Made by a program: the position numbers and the translations under genes. Shown in pieces: positions 1-6,467 of a stretch of DNA of 8,586 bases; the stretch's first letter is position 1; the number at the start of each line of letters is the position of its first letter. The DNA lies in NCBI GenBank assembly GCA_002686465.1, contig NZCP01000048.1, forward strand, positions 1 to 8,586, given 5' to 3'. The notes beneath the pieces were generated by a model. It made no database searches. It had not been told where the DNA came from and saw only the letters and a program-made list of their open reading frames with translations. The stretch is from Candidatus Woesebacteria bacterium. GTDB lineage: Bacteria > Patescibacteriota > Microgenomatia > UBA8517 > UBA10165.

Positions 1-344
1 CCAACGCTGTCTGTGAACTCCGATGTTGCAAGTCCAAAATATTCTCCCACCACAGGATTGAGCGTCCATGTTCCTGTTTGCGTTCCCGAATCGGTAGTGT
101 GTCCCGTTCTAAAATTGTTTACATCATAAACCTCTGCAACTGTATGACTCCCGTTGTAATCAGTTGTATCAGAAATAGTGATGACCTGTCCAACTGATAG
201 TCCGTGATCGTAACTTGTAAACCTAAAAGGTGATGCCCCGCACCCGTTTATTGTTCCAATCACCTTTACATTTTTATAAAGCCTTATCGCCCAAATGGAA
301 ATGATGTCACCTAAATATCTGGCTTCGGAAAAAGATATTGACAT
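1..344 (-). CDS. Distal tail protein, 5' part only, with Ig/FCCH-like beta domain
   Basis: An open frame starts with ATG at 344, sharing one base with the tape measure stop (TAATG), and stays open for 114 codons to the left edge, so only the N-terminus is present. The first 25 residues (MSISFSEARYLGDI...) form a short hydrophobic lead. Residues about 27-94 form a beta-rich module with HGLSVGQ, an I-S-D-T-T-D-YNG stretch and a closing GTWTL. The same landmarks occur in the 397-aa protein at 6458-7651. This module resembles the repeats often annotated in phages as ubiquitin-activating E1 FCCH-like or Ig-like domains; that name describes the fold, not an enzyme activity. The position just after the tape measure is where distal tail, baseplate or fibre proteins lie in siphophages, so a tail-tip role is inferred. 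Start choice rests on the stop-start overlap; there is no strong Shine-Dalgarno, which suggests translational coupling. The exact product is not known. Confidence 0.75.
   Translation of the reverse strand, partial: MSISFSEARYLGDIISIWAIRLYKNVKVIGTINGCGASPFRFTSYDHGLSVGQVITISDTTDYNGSHTVAEVYDVNNFRTGHTTDSGTQTGTWTLNPVVGEYFGLATSEFTDSV
63..266 (-). other. FCCH/Ig-like beta module within the distal tail protein (residues 27-94)
   Basis: This is the second copy of the module seen at 7250-7447. It shares HGL(S/T)xG, Ixx-T-T-x-YNG and a closing GTWTL at matching spacing. It begins soon after the N-terminus and is followed by a segment starting NPVVGEYFG. Confidence 0.65.
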
Positions 345-2926
345 TAAGCAAGACCCTCACGTTTCGCCCTTTCAATAGCAGGGACGATCACATCAATTAT
401 TGTGTCATCAATCAACGGGGCAGAGATATTCAATGTTATTCCGCCCCCACCGCCTTCATTCATTTGGCTTAATTGTTCCACCCCGATCTGGCTTACCGCT
501 TCCTTCCGCATAACAAATTCGCCACCCTCTGCGTTGATATTCACTCCACCGCCAGAATGAGATGCACCCATGATAAGACCGCCATCCTCTAACATTGCCA
601 AACTTTTTGTAAGAGCATGGGTTGATGTGATCCCCGCATTTGCAGTAATAGAATTTGCCCCAAGTGTCGCAAGTGATACGGATGCGGATGCAGGAGCATA
701 GGCAAGAGCAATAGCCGATCCCGTTGCAATAGACGATGCGATTGCGGTGGCTTCAGAGGTTTTGGCGAATAACATTCGAGCAATTTGGTTTTTGATCCAT
801 TCCTTTAATAAATCGCCAAGCATAGAAACAAAACTTTTTTGCATTGATTCCCAGATTGCCTCTCGCCTTTCCTTGCCCGTCATTTCCTTATCAAGGAGGG
901 TATTAATAAAAGTATCATATCCCGCCTCGACAAAGCCATAAAATTGACTATATGATTCTAATCTTTGGAGGTTCAACGCCTCAATTTGTTCTGTTGCCCA
1001 TAATTGTGCCTCAACCTCTGAAATTCCCAAATCCTTGAATGCAAGTCCCTGCTCGGCAATTTGTTGTAATTTTTTGGCGTGTATTTGTTCCTCGACACTT
1101 GCAACCTCAAGCATAATGCTTATTTTATCGTCACCACCACCACCACCATCAACAACCTTGTTTCTTTTTTCCAAAGCCTTGATTTCTGCTTTTATCTGTT
1201 TAATATTTTCCTCAGTTATTTTAATATTACCTTGAACTGCCATCCCCTGCTTTATGACTATATTCTGCCAATCCTCATAAGATTGTATCCCATCTTGAAC
1301 TGTCCCGCTTTCCTCATCCCGTTTAGTGTTCCACTCCTCCAATGACATTGTGGCTTCGCCTGTAACGGATGGAAACATTTTCATCCTACTTAAATAAGCA
1401 TCATATTCAGACAATAAATTTTTAGTGGCAATTGAATCGTCCCGCCTGTTTCTAATGTAATCCTCATAAGAGCCAGACAGGTTTTTTAGTTCAGACTTTT
1501 GCAATTTCAATTCATCCGTGTAATAGGTTAAATCCTCTTTTGCCAATTTCATTTCTTCAGCAACTTTTTTTATACCCATGTCGGAAATTGTATCTTGATA
1601 ATCTTGTGATGCTTTGCGTGACCTCTCTATTGCATCGGCAGAATCATTCGCATCAACCGTAACATCATCAAAGAATCCAGAAAGTTCAATCAACTTGCCA
1701 ATCAATATTCCAACAGTAACCGCCAAAGCACCAACACCCGTGGTTATTATGGCTTTACTAAAGGTTTTGGTGGAGACGGTTGCGATTATTACCTGCGTAT
1801 TGTAAACACCAAAGGCAAGTGCAACAAGTCCCAATCCAGATGCGTAACTTTTCATCCTCTCCGCATCCATTCCTTGAGCAAATTCCGTAAGGCTTTCCGT
1901 CACATCCTTTAAGGGTTCTTCCATCATTTCAAATAAAGCAATTCCAACACCTTCCAGAGCCGAATTAAATTCGAGCATCTTACCCTCAAGAGTGTCCATT
2001 TGAATATCTGCCATTTTTTTAGCAGAGCCACCCGCCTTATCAAGGGAATCTTTATATTCCATCATTTTATCGGAGGACTCAATGAGTACGGGAATAGTAC
2101 CACGCAAGAGTTTAGGGATTTTTAGAAGTTGGGCATCAGTAAGTCCGCCCTGCTTTTTAGTGTCGTGCAATACTTGAACAAACTCCTCAAAGTTGTTGAT
2201 TGATTTACCAAATACATTTGAGAGTTTTGATCCAGAGATGCTCATCTCCATCAGAACTACTCGGAGGGATGTTCCTGCCATTGAGCCATCAATGGAGGAG
2301 TTTGCCAACTGTCCCAAAATTGCTGTTGTTTCCTGCACACTAAACCCAGCCACTTTTGACACGGGTGCAACATATTTCATCGCTTCAGAGAATTTATTTA
2401 AGTCAAGAGCAGAGGTTGAGAATGATTTTGCCATCACATCGGTAAGCATACCCGTCTGCTCTGCTTCTAAACCAAACCCCCGCAATGTTCCACCTGCAAC
2501 CGCAGATGATTGTGCTAAATCCTCACCTGTGGCAGATGCAAGGTTTAGGGTTGCCTCTGATACCTTTAAAATTTGAGAGGCTGAAAATCCCAATTTTGCA
2601 TAATTTACTGACAACTCTCCGATTTGACTTGCTGTGTAGCGGGTACTTGCCCCCAGTTGCTTTGCATTGGCAGAGAGTCTTTCCATCTCTTTAGCATTTG
2701 CCCCAGAAATAGCCTTGAGGTTTGCCATTGATTGCTCAAATTCTTTTCCTACCCTTGTGGCAAATTGAAAAGCATTTATAAGACCCTTTCCTGCGAAATA
2801 AGACCCTGCAACCAGACCAACATTTTTTGCAAGACCACCCATTGCCCCCGAAAGTTGTTTAGTATCCCCTTTGGCTTTATTAAATCCCTTTGTTTCTGCC
2901 TGTATTACATATTTATTTTTGGGCAT
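344..2926 (-). CDS. Phage tail tape measure protein (TP901 / PhageMin_Tail type)
   Basis: This 860-aa protein sets tail length, acts as the scaffold inside the tail tube and is ejected ahead of the DNA. The N-terminal part (about residues 60-345) has the features of the TP901-type tape measure core: a helical EFEQSMANLKAISGA stretch, an LGASTRYTASQIGE segment, then repeated helices with A-V-A-G-G-T-L-R-G-F-G and NSSIDGSMAGTSLR. Hydrophobic helices lie near 364-385 and 392-412, likely membrane-active at infection. Charged, coiled-coil-like stretches lie at about 437-490 and 570-592, followed by a Gly5 linker at 594-598. An Ala-rich helix covers about 722-765. The C-terminus carries DGGLIMGASHSGGG and AEGGEFVMRKEAV, a signature common near tape measure C-termini. 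I see no muralytic domain. The ATG at 2926 is preceded by AAAGGA (2935-2940) and overlaps the upstream chaperone ORF by 14 bases. At about 1.5 angstrom per residue the length suggests a tail of up to about 130 nm. Confidence 0.96.
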   Translation of the reverse strand: MPKNKYVIQAETKGFNKAKGDTKQLSGAMGGLAKNVGLVAGSYFAGKGLINAFQFATRVGKEFEQSMANLKAISGANAKEMERLSANAKQLGASTRYTASQIGELSVNYAKLGFSASQILKVSEATLNLASATGEDLAQSSAVAGGTLRGFGLEAEQTGMLTDVMAKSFSTSALDLNKFSEAMKYVAPVSKVAGFSVQETTAILGQLANSSIDGSMAGTSLRVVLMEMSISGSKLSNVFGKSINNFEEFVQVLHDTKKQGGLTDAQLLKIPKLLRGTIPVLIESSDKMMEYKDSLDKAGGSAKKMADIQMDTLEGKMLEFNSALEGVGIALFEMMEEPLKDVTESLTEFAQGMDAERMKSYASGLGLVALAFGVYNTQVIIATVSTKTFSKAIITTGVGALAVTVGILIGKLIELSGFFDDVTVDANDSADAIERSRKASQDYQDTISDMGIKKVAEEMKLAKEDLTYYTDELKLQKSELKNLSGSYEDYIRNRRDDSIATKNLLSEYDAYLSRMKMFPSVTGEATMSLEEWNTKRDEESGTVQDGIQSYEDWQNIVIKQGMAVQGNIKITEENIKQIKAEIKALEKRNKVVDGGGGGDDKISIMLEVASVEEQIHAKKLQQIAEQGLAFKDLGISEVEAQLWATEQIEALNLQRLESYSQFYGFVEAGYDTFINTLLDKEMTGKERREAIWESMQKSFVSMLGDLLKEWIKNQIARMLFAKTSEATAIASSIATGSAIALAYAPASASVSLATLGANSITANAGITSTHALTKSLAMLEDGGLIMGASHSGGGVNINAEGGEFVMRKEAVSQIGVEQLSQMNEGGGGGITLNISAPLIDDTIIDVIVPAIERAKREGLA
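1132..1147 (-). repeat. GGT trinucleotide run encoding Gly5 in the tape measure
   Basis: Five successive GGT codons encode Gly594-Gly598 of the tape measure, just after the second coiled-coil-like stretch, forming a flexible linker. Uniform codon use suggests expansion by slippage; another Gly5 near residue 825 uses mixed codons. Confidence 0.7.
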
Positions 2927-3302
2927 TTTGGCGTTCCTTTATTTCTAAATTGCGGATATGAGTAAACTCATCCCGAACAATCATCCATTTATCTATAAAA
3001 TTTGCGGGAGTTTCCTGTAATGAACCGTAAGGAGAGGTATTTGATTCTTGACAATATAAATAAGATTTAATCAATGCTTGACTTTCCATATCAATTAAAT
3101 CCGATGAATTGCAGAAATAAAAATGGTCATACCAAATCGCCTCCCCAATATTAAAACCATGCTTTTCAGATTCACAAGCAACGATAAGGAGTTCATCTTC
3201 AACGTCACCTATATTCTTAAATTCTTTTATTCCAGAGGAGGTTTTTGCCTTATATGGAAACTTAAATCTGTCATCCTGCAATCCTTTGGCTGAAATCCAC
3301 AC
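2913..3302 (-). CDS. Tail assembly chaperone, downstream (T) part, read by -1 frameshift
   Basis: This 129-codon frame sits between the upstream chaperone ORF and the tape measure, the position of lambda T. Its first possible start is GTG at 3302, with no Shine-Dalgarno in front, so independent initiation is unlikely. The frame is open back through the nine-A run at 3320-3328. A -1 slip there adds the residues I-K-L-R-L-N before this ORF and gives a fusion of 90 + 6 + 129 = 225 aa (2913-3589). In lambda and many long-tailed phages the fused GT protein binds the tape measure while the T part recruits tube subunits; that role is inferred here from position and arrangement. The sequence is aromatic-rich (an IWYDHFYFCN stretch) and ends in a charged segment, IRNLEIKERQNAQK. 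I do not recognise the family by sequence alone. The stop overlaps the tape measure start by 14 bases. Confidence 0.75.
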   Translation of the reverse strand: MWISAKGLQDDRFKFPYKAKTSSGIKEFKNIGDVEDELLIVACESEKHGFNIGEAIWYDHFYFCNSSDLIDMESQALIKSYLYCQESNTSPYGSLQETPANFIDKWMIVRDEFTHIRNLEIKERQNAQK

Positions 3303-3304
3303 AT

Positions 3305-3589
3305 TCAGACGGAGTTTGATTTTTTTTTATCCTCTGCGTTTTTCTCATCAATTACCGCCCGAAATAATTGTAAATATTCCGCCTCACTCCACCCCCTTAA
3401 TTCCTCATCCGTGTAATCCGTCATCAGTCGACACATATTTATTGCCCTTGAAAATAAATTATCTTTAGGGTTTTGGTAAAAATCATGTAAAAGGTCTAAA
3501 AATTTCCCATGATCTGTGAGTCCCAATTCTTTTAGTTCTACCTCTCTGGAAGAAATAATCTTCTTCCCTTCTTTTATCTCTATCAGCAT
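3305..3589 (-). CDS. Tail assembly chaperone, upstream (G-like) protein
   Basis: This 94-aa, charged, mostly helical protein lies between the second tail-tube gene and the tape measure, where lambda gpG-type chaperones are found. The N-terminus has short beta-like segments (MLIEIKEGKKI, REVELKELG), followed by helices (FLDLLHDFY, LFSRAINMCRL, EEYLQLF-like stretch around 70-78) and a Lys-rich end at the slippery run. It probably coats the tape measure during tail assembly and is not retained in the virion; this is inferred from family knowledge and position. The start ATG at 3589 has a clear AAGGAGA about 5-6 bases upstream (3595-3601). It begins 21 bases after the stop of the preceding tube gene. 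Sequence resemblance to known gpG proteins is weak, so the call rests on gene order, size and the frameshift site. Confidence 0.8.
   Translation of the reverse strand: MLIEIKEGKKIISSREVELKELGLTDHGKFLDLLHDFYQNPKDNLFSRAINMCRLMTDYTDEELRGWSEAEYLQLFRAVIDEKNAEDKKKSNSV
3320..3328 (-). promoter_or_regulatory. Programmed -1 ribosomal frameshift slippery site (A9)
   Basis: On the coding strand a run of nine A residues follows GAGGAT. It is read as three Lys codons in the zero frame and contains the canonical heptamer A-AAA-AAA in the correct phase (3326 to 3320). Slipping back one base changes the next codons from TCA-AAC-TCC-GTC-TGA to ATC-AAA-CTC-CGT-CTG and joins exactly the frame of the 2913-3302 ORF. 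The zero-frame stop is 13 bases past the run. A GAGG just upstream (3331-3334) could act as an internal Shine-Dalgarno, though it is closer than the usual stimulatory spacing. A weak 5-bp stem (CTGAA with TTCAG, 3304-3308 with 3290-3294) lies 11 bases downstream. Slip efficiency cannot be judged from sequence. Confidence 0.8.
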
Positions 3590-3610
3590 TTTGCTCTCCT
3601 TATTGCTTTA

Positions 3611-4636
3611 TTACATTTCTAAACTCAATATCCCCGTCACCGCTTCGGTGTCGTTCATCCCTTTTATGGTTGTTGAGTTGCGGAGTTCTGCCGAGCCTGT
3701 ATCAACGGAGTGATCTGAAACAACTCCCACAATCGCCACTCTAAAAGGTGTTCCATTATCTCCAATTCTCATATTTGTCACACCAGAATCAACTAAATTG
3801 GCTTTGATTGAATCAAATTGAGAATCTCGCTTATAAACGCAATTCATTGAAACATCCCAACTTGTCCCCGAACTCCAGACATATCCATTTGGACTGAAAT
3901 CGGTAGTGTCCACCCATCCCACCCTCTCAATAGTCCTCGCAAAACTGATAGAATAAGAATAAGGGTGAATCCTATGGCTCTCGTCATCGGTGTCGATATA
4001 AGTATCTCCAAACACCCAAGAATCAAAATCCGTTCCAGTCGTTCCCGCAAGATTTGACACGGTGATTGCTCCATCGCTAAAATTATCACCATAAGCGGGA
4101 GAATATCCCGTTTGGAAAGTCACATTTGCAACAGGCTTTCCGCCCTCGCTGTCAATAGCGTGAGTGATTTCAACAGATGTGCAAACACAACCCACATAAT
4201 AAACGTCTTGATTGTCGGTTGTGCCACTCTGTATTTCATATCCCCCGCCCCCTATGTATATGATTTGCGTATCTGTTGCGGTTGCCCCGTTTATCCAATT
4301 TGGGGGAGAATAATTCCCAACCAGAATATTTGTCCCGTCACCATCCTCATAAGCATAAAGACAAAGTAAATCTAAAACATTTGGATTGCATAAAACGGAA
4401 AATGAGATTTCAAACATCTGCCCCGTTCTATCATGCACCGTGTGATTAGAGGATTCCGTGTATGTACCTAAGACAGGAGGAGAGGATACAGTCGGGACGT
4501 GTAAATCCACAACAGTAGGCGGTGTTAATATAGGCAACTGATAATATTGAGAGCAGGAACTCCCCCCCGTAGTGGTTGACGTTCCGATCGCCAATTTTAA
4601 TGCCTGTGTTGATTTTACAACTGTGGATACTGCCAT
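3611..4636 (-). CDS. Tail tube (major tail)-like protein, copy 2
   Basis: This 341-aa protein is clearly paralogous to its upstream neighbour at 4657-5682. Shared landmarks in the same order are GNYSPPNWINGA (107-118), YVGCVC (147-152), IDSEGGKPV (161-169), a YSYSISFARTIERVG block (226-240) with a following TTDFSP, and a C-terminal SDHSVDTGSAELR (307-319). It lies just before the chaperone pair and tape measure, the usual place of the major tail protein, which forms the tube in hexameric rings. It is longer than a minimal tube subunit (about 150-250 aa), so extra surface domains are likely. It has more cysteines (28, 83, 92, 150, 152, 266) than its paralogue. AAGGAGT at 4645-4651 supports the ATG at 4636. 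The tube assignment comes from position and paralogy, not from a recognised domain; one copy may instead be a tail-surface, tip or terminator subunit. Confidence 0.75.
   Translation of the reverse strand: MAVSTVVKSTQALKLAIGTSTTTGGSSCSQYYQLPILTPPTVVDLHVPTVSSPPVLGTYTESSNHTVHDRTGQMFEISFSVLCNPNVLDLLCLYAYEDGDGTNILVGNYSPPNWINGATATDTQIIYIGGGGYEIQSGTTDNQDVYYVGCVCTSVEITHAIDSEGGKPVANVTFQTGYSPAYGDNFSDGAITVSNLAGTTGTDFDSWVFGDTYIDTDDESHRIHPYSYSISFARTIERVGWVDTTDFSPNGYVWSSGTSWDVSMNCVYKRDSQFDSIKANLVDSGVTNMRIGDNGTPFRVAIVGVVSDHSVDTGSAELRNSTTIKGMNDTEAVTGILSLEM
4287..4318 (-). repeat. Near-identical DNA segment in tube-like copy 2
   Basis: This 32-base stretch differs from the stretch at 5321-5352 at only two positions. 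It encodes the GNYSPPxWxNG core of the paralogous tube-like proteins, so it reflects gene duplication with strong constraint or gene conversion over this loop. Confidence 0.7.
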
Positions 4637-4656
4637 TTTTATTTACTCCTTTATTT

Positions 4657-5682
4657 TTATAAATCTATAGATAGAATCACATTTGCTGTTGTGGGGTCTT
4701 CCGCCCCCTGCCATGATACGGTTGTCCGTATTTCTGACGATCCTGTCCCATGATCCGCATCTGATACCAATCCATAAAATGAAACCAAATATGCCGATCC
4801 TGTGATCTGGAATGCACCTTTTGTGTCACCTCTGTAATAATTATTTATATCATCATGGTTTGAATCTAATTTATATGTGATGCTCCCCTTAATATCAAAA
4901 GCACCAACCATTTCATAGGAATAGGGTTCAAAAGTAGTTGTGTTTATATAACCAACCCTTGCGATCTCCCTTGAAATTGAAATACTATATCCATAAGCAC
5001 GAACATCGTAGTTTGCGGAGGTAATATCTCCCACCCTTGCGGTAGTTGTTGCCCAATGGATGCCCGAATTACTCAAAATATCTGACCAAGTTATATTCGT
5101 CCCGTTACCTGCTGATATATCATTGCTATAAATTGCCTTGTAGCCTGTGACATAAGTGGCAGTAATGACGGGGAAACCGCCATTACTATCAAGGGAGTGG
5201 CTTAATTCTATGGATTTACAGACACATCCGACATATTTATGATCTGTTGCTGAGTCCCCGTTTGCAGTTCCTCCAAGATATATTACAGAGGTTGCGTGTT
5301 CGGAGTATGTGTTTGTCGCTCCGTTTGTCCAATCTGGGGGAGAATAATTCCCTTTGAGTTCATACGCAGAACCGTCCTCGTTAAACAGTTCCTCGAAACC
5401 CTGTCCGTCCCCTGTTGAGGCGTAACCTAAATATTTTAGAGTGATCTCATACAGTACCCCGTCCTCTCTCTGGTGCATCTGTGCAATGTTAGGGGTGAAA
5501 ATACCTGTCTGCTGACTCCCCATCTCTAAAGGAACTTGATTTGAGGTTATTGTTGGAGGCTCAAGTAGTGGGAGTCTATAAAAAGCACCAGACCCATGCA
5601 CCGCACCATCCCCAATGACCGCCTCCGTGCCGATAATACATTTTATATTTTGTGTCGGTGCAAAATTCGTTGCCAAAGCCAT
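4657..5682 (-). CDS. Tail tube (major tail)-like protein, copy 1
   Basis: This 341-aa protein is the upstream member of a tandem pair. It matches the next gene at GNYSPPDWTNGA (111-122), YVGCVC (150-155), LDSNGGFPV (164-172), YGYSISISREIARVG (230-244) with TTTFEP, and SDADHGTGSSEIR (307-319). The Cys-Val-Cys pair and the Ser-Pro-Pro loop are kept in both, so they are probably structurally important. Apart from these cysteines it has only one other (Cys15). Translation starts at ATG 5682, sharing a base with the upstream stop (TAATG), and is driven by AAGGAGGG (5691-5698), the strongest ribosome binding site in the window, fitting a protein needed in many copies. The stop at 4657 lies 20 bases before the next start. 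The tail-tube role is inferred from position before the chaperones and tape measure; a decoration or second tube layer role is possible. Confidence 0.75.
   Translation of the reverse strand: MALATNFAPTQNIKCIIGTEAVIGDGAVHGSGAFYRLPLLEPPTITSNQVPLEMGSQQTGIFTPNIAQMHQREDGVLYEITLKYLGYASTGDGQGFEELFNEDGSAYELKGNYSPPDWTNGATNTYSEHATSVIYLGGTANGDSATDHKYVGCVCKSIELSHSLDSNGGFPVITATYVTGYKAIYSNDISAGNGTNITWSDILSNSGIHWATTTARVGDITSANYDVRAYGYSISISREIARVGYINTTTFEPYSYEMVGAFDIKGSITYKLDSNHDDINNYYRGDTKGAFQITGSAYLVSFYGLVSDADHGTGSSEIRTTVSWQGAEDPTTANVILSIDL
5321..5352 (-). repeat. Near-identical DNA segment in tube-like copy 1
   Basis: Partner of 4287-4318 with 30 of 32 bases the same. The remainder of the two genes has diverged much more at the DNA level. 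Confidence 0.7.
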
Positions 5683-6035
5683 TATTTAGACCCTCCTTCG
5701 TTTATTTTATCAAGGAGATCGCCTTTAGTGTCCCCCGAATTATATTCAATACCATTTACATCCATATACGCCTTCAATTCGTCTTTTGTCCAACCGTCGG
5801 AAGGTTCTGCACTTTTTTCTGGCGGTGCTTCTGGTTCTGGGGCAACTGCTCCGCTTGGGTCATCACAAGCCTCAAGATGCTCCTCAAAATCCGTTTTAAG
5901 CAAACGGGGACGGGTTTCTGTATAAACAACACCGCCCTCTAAAAGAGTTTTATGCTTTTTCGGACTAATTGTTAAATAAGACTCATTGTCTGGGATGCTT
6001 TTATAGGAATCCTTCGCCTTAAACCAACCTCTCAT
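5682..6035 (-). CDS. Small structural-module protein with C-terminal HeH/SAP-like motif
   Basis: This 117-aa protein has three parts. Residues 1-55 are a mixed N-terminal region (MRGWFKAKDSYKSIPDN...). Residues about 56-80 are an acidic, Pro/Ala/Glu-rich linker. Residues about 82-112 form a compact helix-loop-helix with W-T-K-D-E-L-K-A-Y, N-G-I-E-Y-N and T-K-G-D-L-L-D-K-I. This pattern matches the HeH/LEM-SAP-like motif known from small phage proteins, where it is thought to mediate binding to nucleic acid or protein. The gene sits between the putative tail-completion gene and the first tube gene; its start has AAGGAGA (6043-6049), which overlaps the upstream stop. Its stop overlaps the tube gene start, so the two are probably coupled. 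It may be a joining or head-tail interface protein, but function is not established. Confidence 0.75.
   Translation of the reverse strand: MRGWFKAKDSYKSIPDNESYLTISPKKHKTLLEGGVVYTETRPRLLKTDFEEHLEACDDPSGAVAPEPEAPPEKSAEPSDGWTKDELKAYMDVNGIEYNSGDTKGDLLDKINEGGSK
5691..5698 (-). promoter_or_regulatory. Strong ribosome binding site of tube-like copy 1
   Basis: AAGGAGGG lies eight bases ahead of the ATG at 5682, inside the last codons of the 117-aa gene. It has the longest match to the 16S rRNA anti-Shine-Dalgarno seen in the window and settles the start despite the stop-start overlap. Confidence 0.75.
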
Positions 6036-6047
6036 TTTATTATCTCC

Positions 6048-6467
6048 TTATACTGAATCATGGTTTTCCATTGTTATATTGATCTGCGTAATGCTAAAAT
6101 TTTCCCTGTCTGTTTCTAAATCGTATTCAATCGAAGGAATTAAAAGATTGTACCAATAATCGGCAATACTTTGGTTGTCATTTAATAAGGCTTTTAATCT
6201 ATCAACCCGATTTCTTACAAACTCCGTGCGTTTAATTGAGTCCTTGTCCTCATAATAATGGAACAACTCAACCGAATACTCCCGCCTTTCAAAAACATTG
6301 GTCGTGAGCATATCATCAGAACTCGCAAGATGTATTCTGATCGCCTCATCGCCCTGCTGTTCTACAAATTCCGAACTGATATAAATATTTGCAAATTCAT
6401 TGTTTAACACTTTGTAAAGTTTTTCCTCTATTTTAGGAAAAGCAACCTTTGTATATGTTACCGCCAT
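6048..6467 (-). CDS. Putative tail completion / tail terminator-like protein
   Basis: This 139-aa protein has the size, gene position and secondary-structure look of the small alpha/beta tail-completion proteins that cap the tube and join it to the head. It has an N-terminal helix (KIEEKLYKVLNNEF, 12-25), a strand pair (ANIYI and EAIRIHLA), a strand with YSVELFHYY (64-72), a long helix (RTEFVRNRVDRLKALL, 80-95) and a terminal strand (FSITQINITM, 124-133). No sequence motif settles the family, so the call is inferred from order: connector, completion protein, tube, chaperones, tape measure. The ATG at 6467 lies inside the end of the upstream gene (10-base overlap) with a GGGAG in front. It ends two codons-worth of bases before the ribosome binding site of the next gene's start region. 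A neck or minor capsid protein is the alternative. Confidence 0.6.
   Translation of the reverse strand: MAVTYTKVAFPKIEEKLYKVLNNEFANIYISSEFVEQQGDEAIRIHLASSDDMLTTNVFERREYSVELFHYYEDKDSIKRTEFVRNRVDRLKALLNDNQSIADYWYNLLIPSIEYDLETDRENFSITQINITMENHDSV

Noticed and set aside
1132..1147. Poly-His coding stretch on the plus strand
   Set aside because: The CAC run is only the complement of the Gly codons in the tape measure; the plus strand has no supported gene there.
2913..3302. Independent translation of the second chaperone ORF from GTG 3302
   Set aside because: There is no Shine-Dalgarno before it, and the frame is joined to the upstream ORF exactly by a -1 slip at the A9 run.
3286..3468. Plus-strand ORFs across the window, up to 127 codons (for example 2193-2576)
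   Set aside because: They lie antisense to well-supported minus-strand genes, lack ribosome binding sites and have compositions of shadow frames.
3305..3589. A broken gene (true frameshift mutation or sequencing error) at the A9 run
   Set aside because: It cannot be excluded, since homopolymers are error-prone, but the location between tube and tape measure and the canonical slippery phase favour programmed frameshifting.
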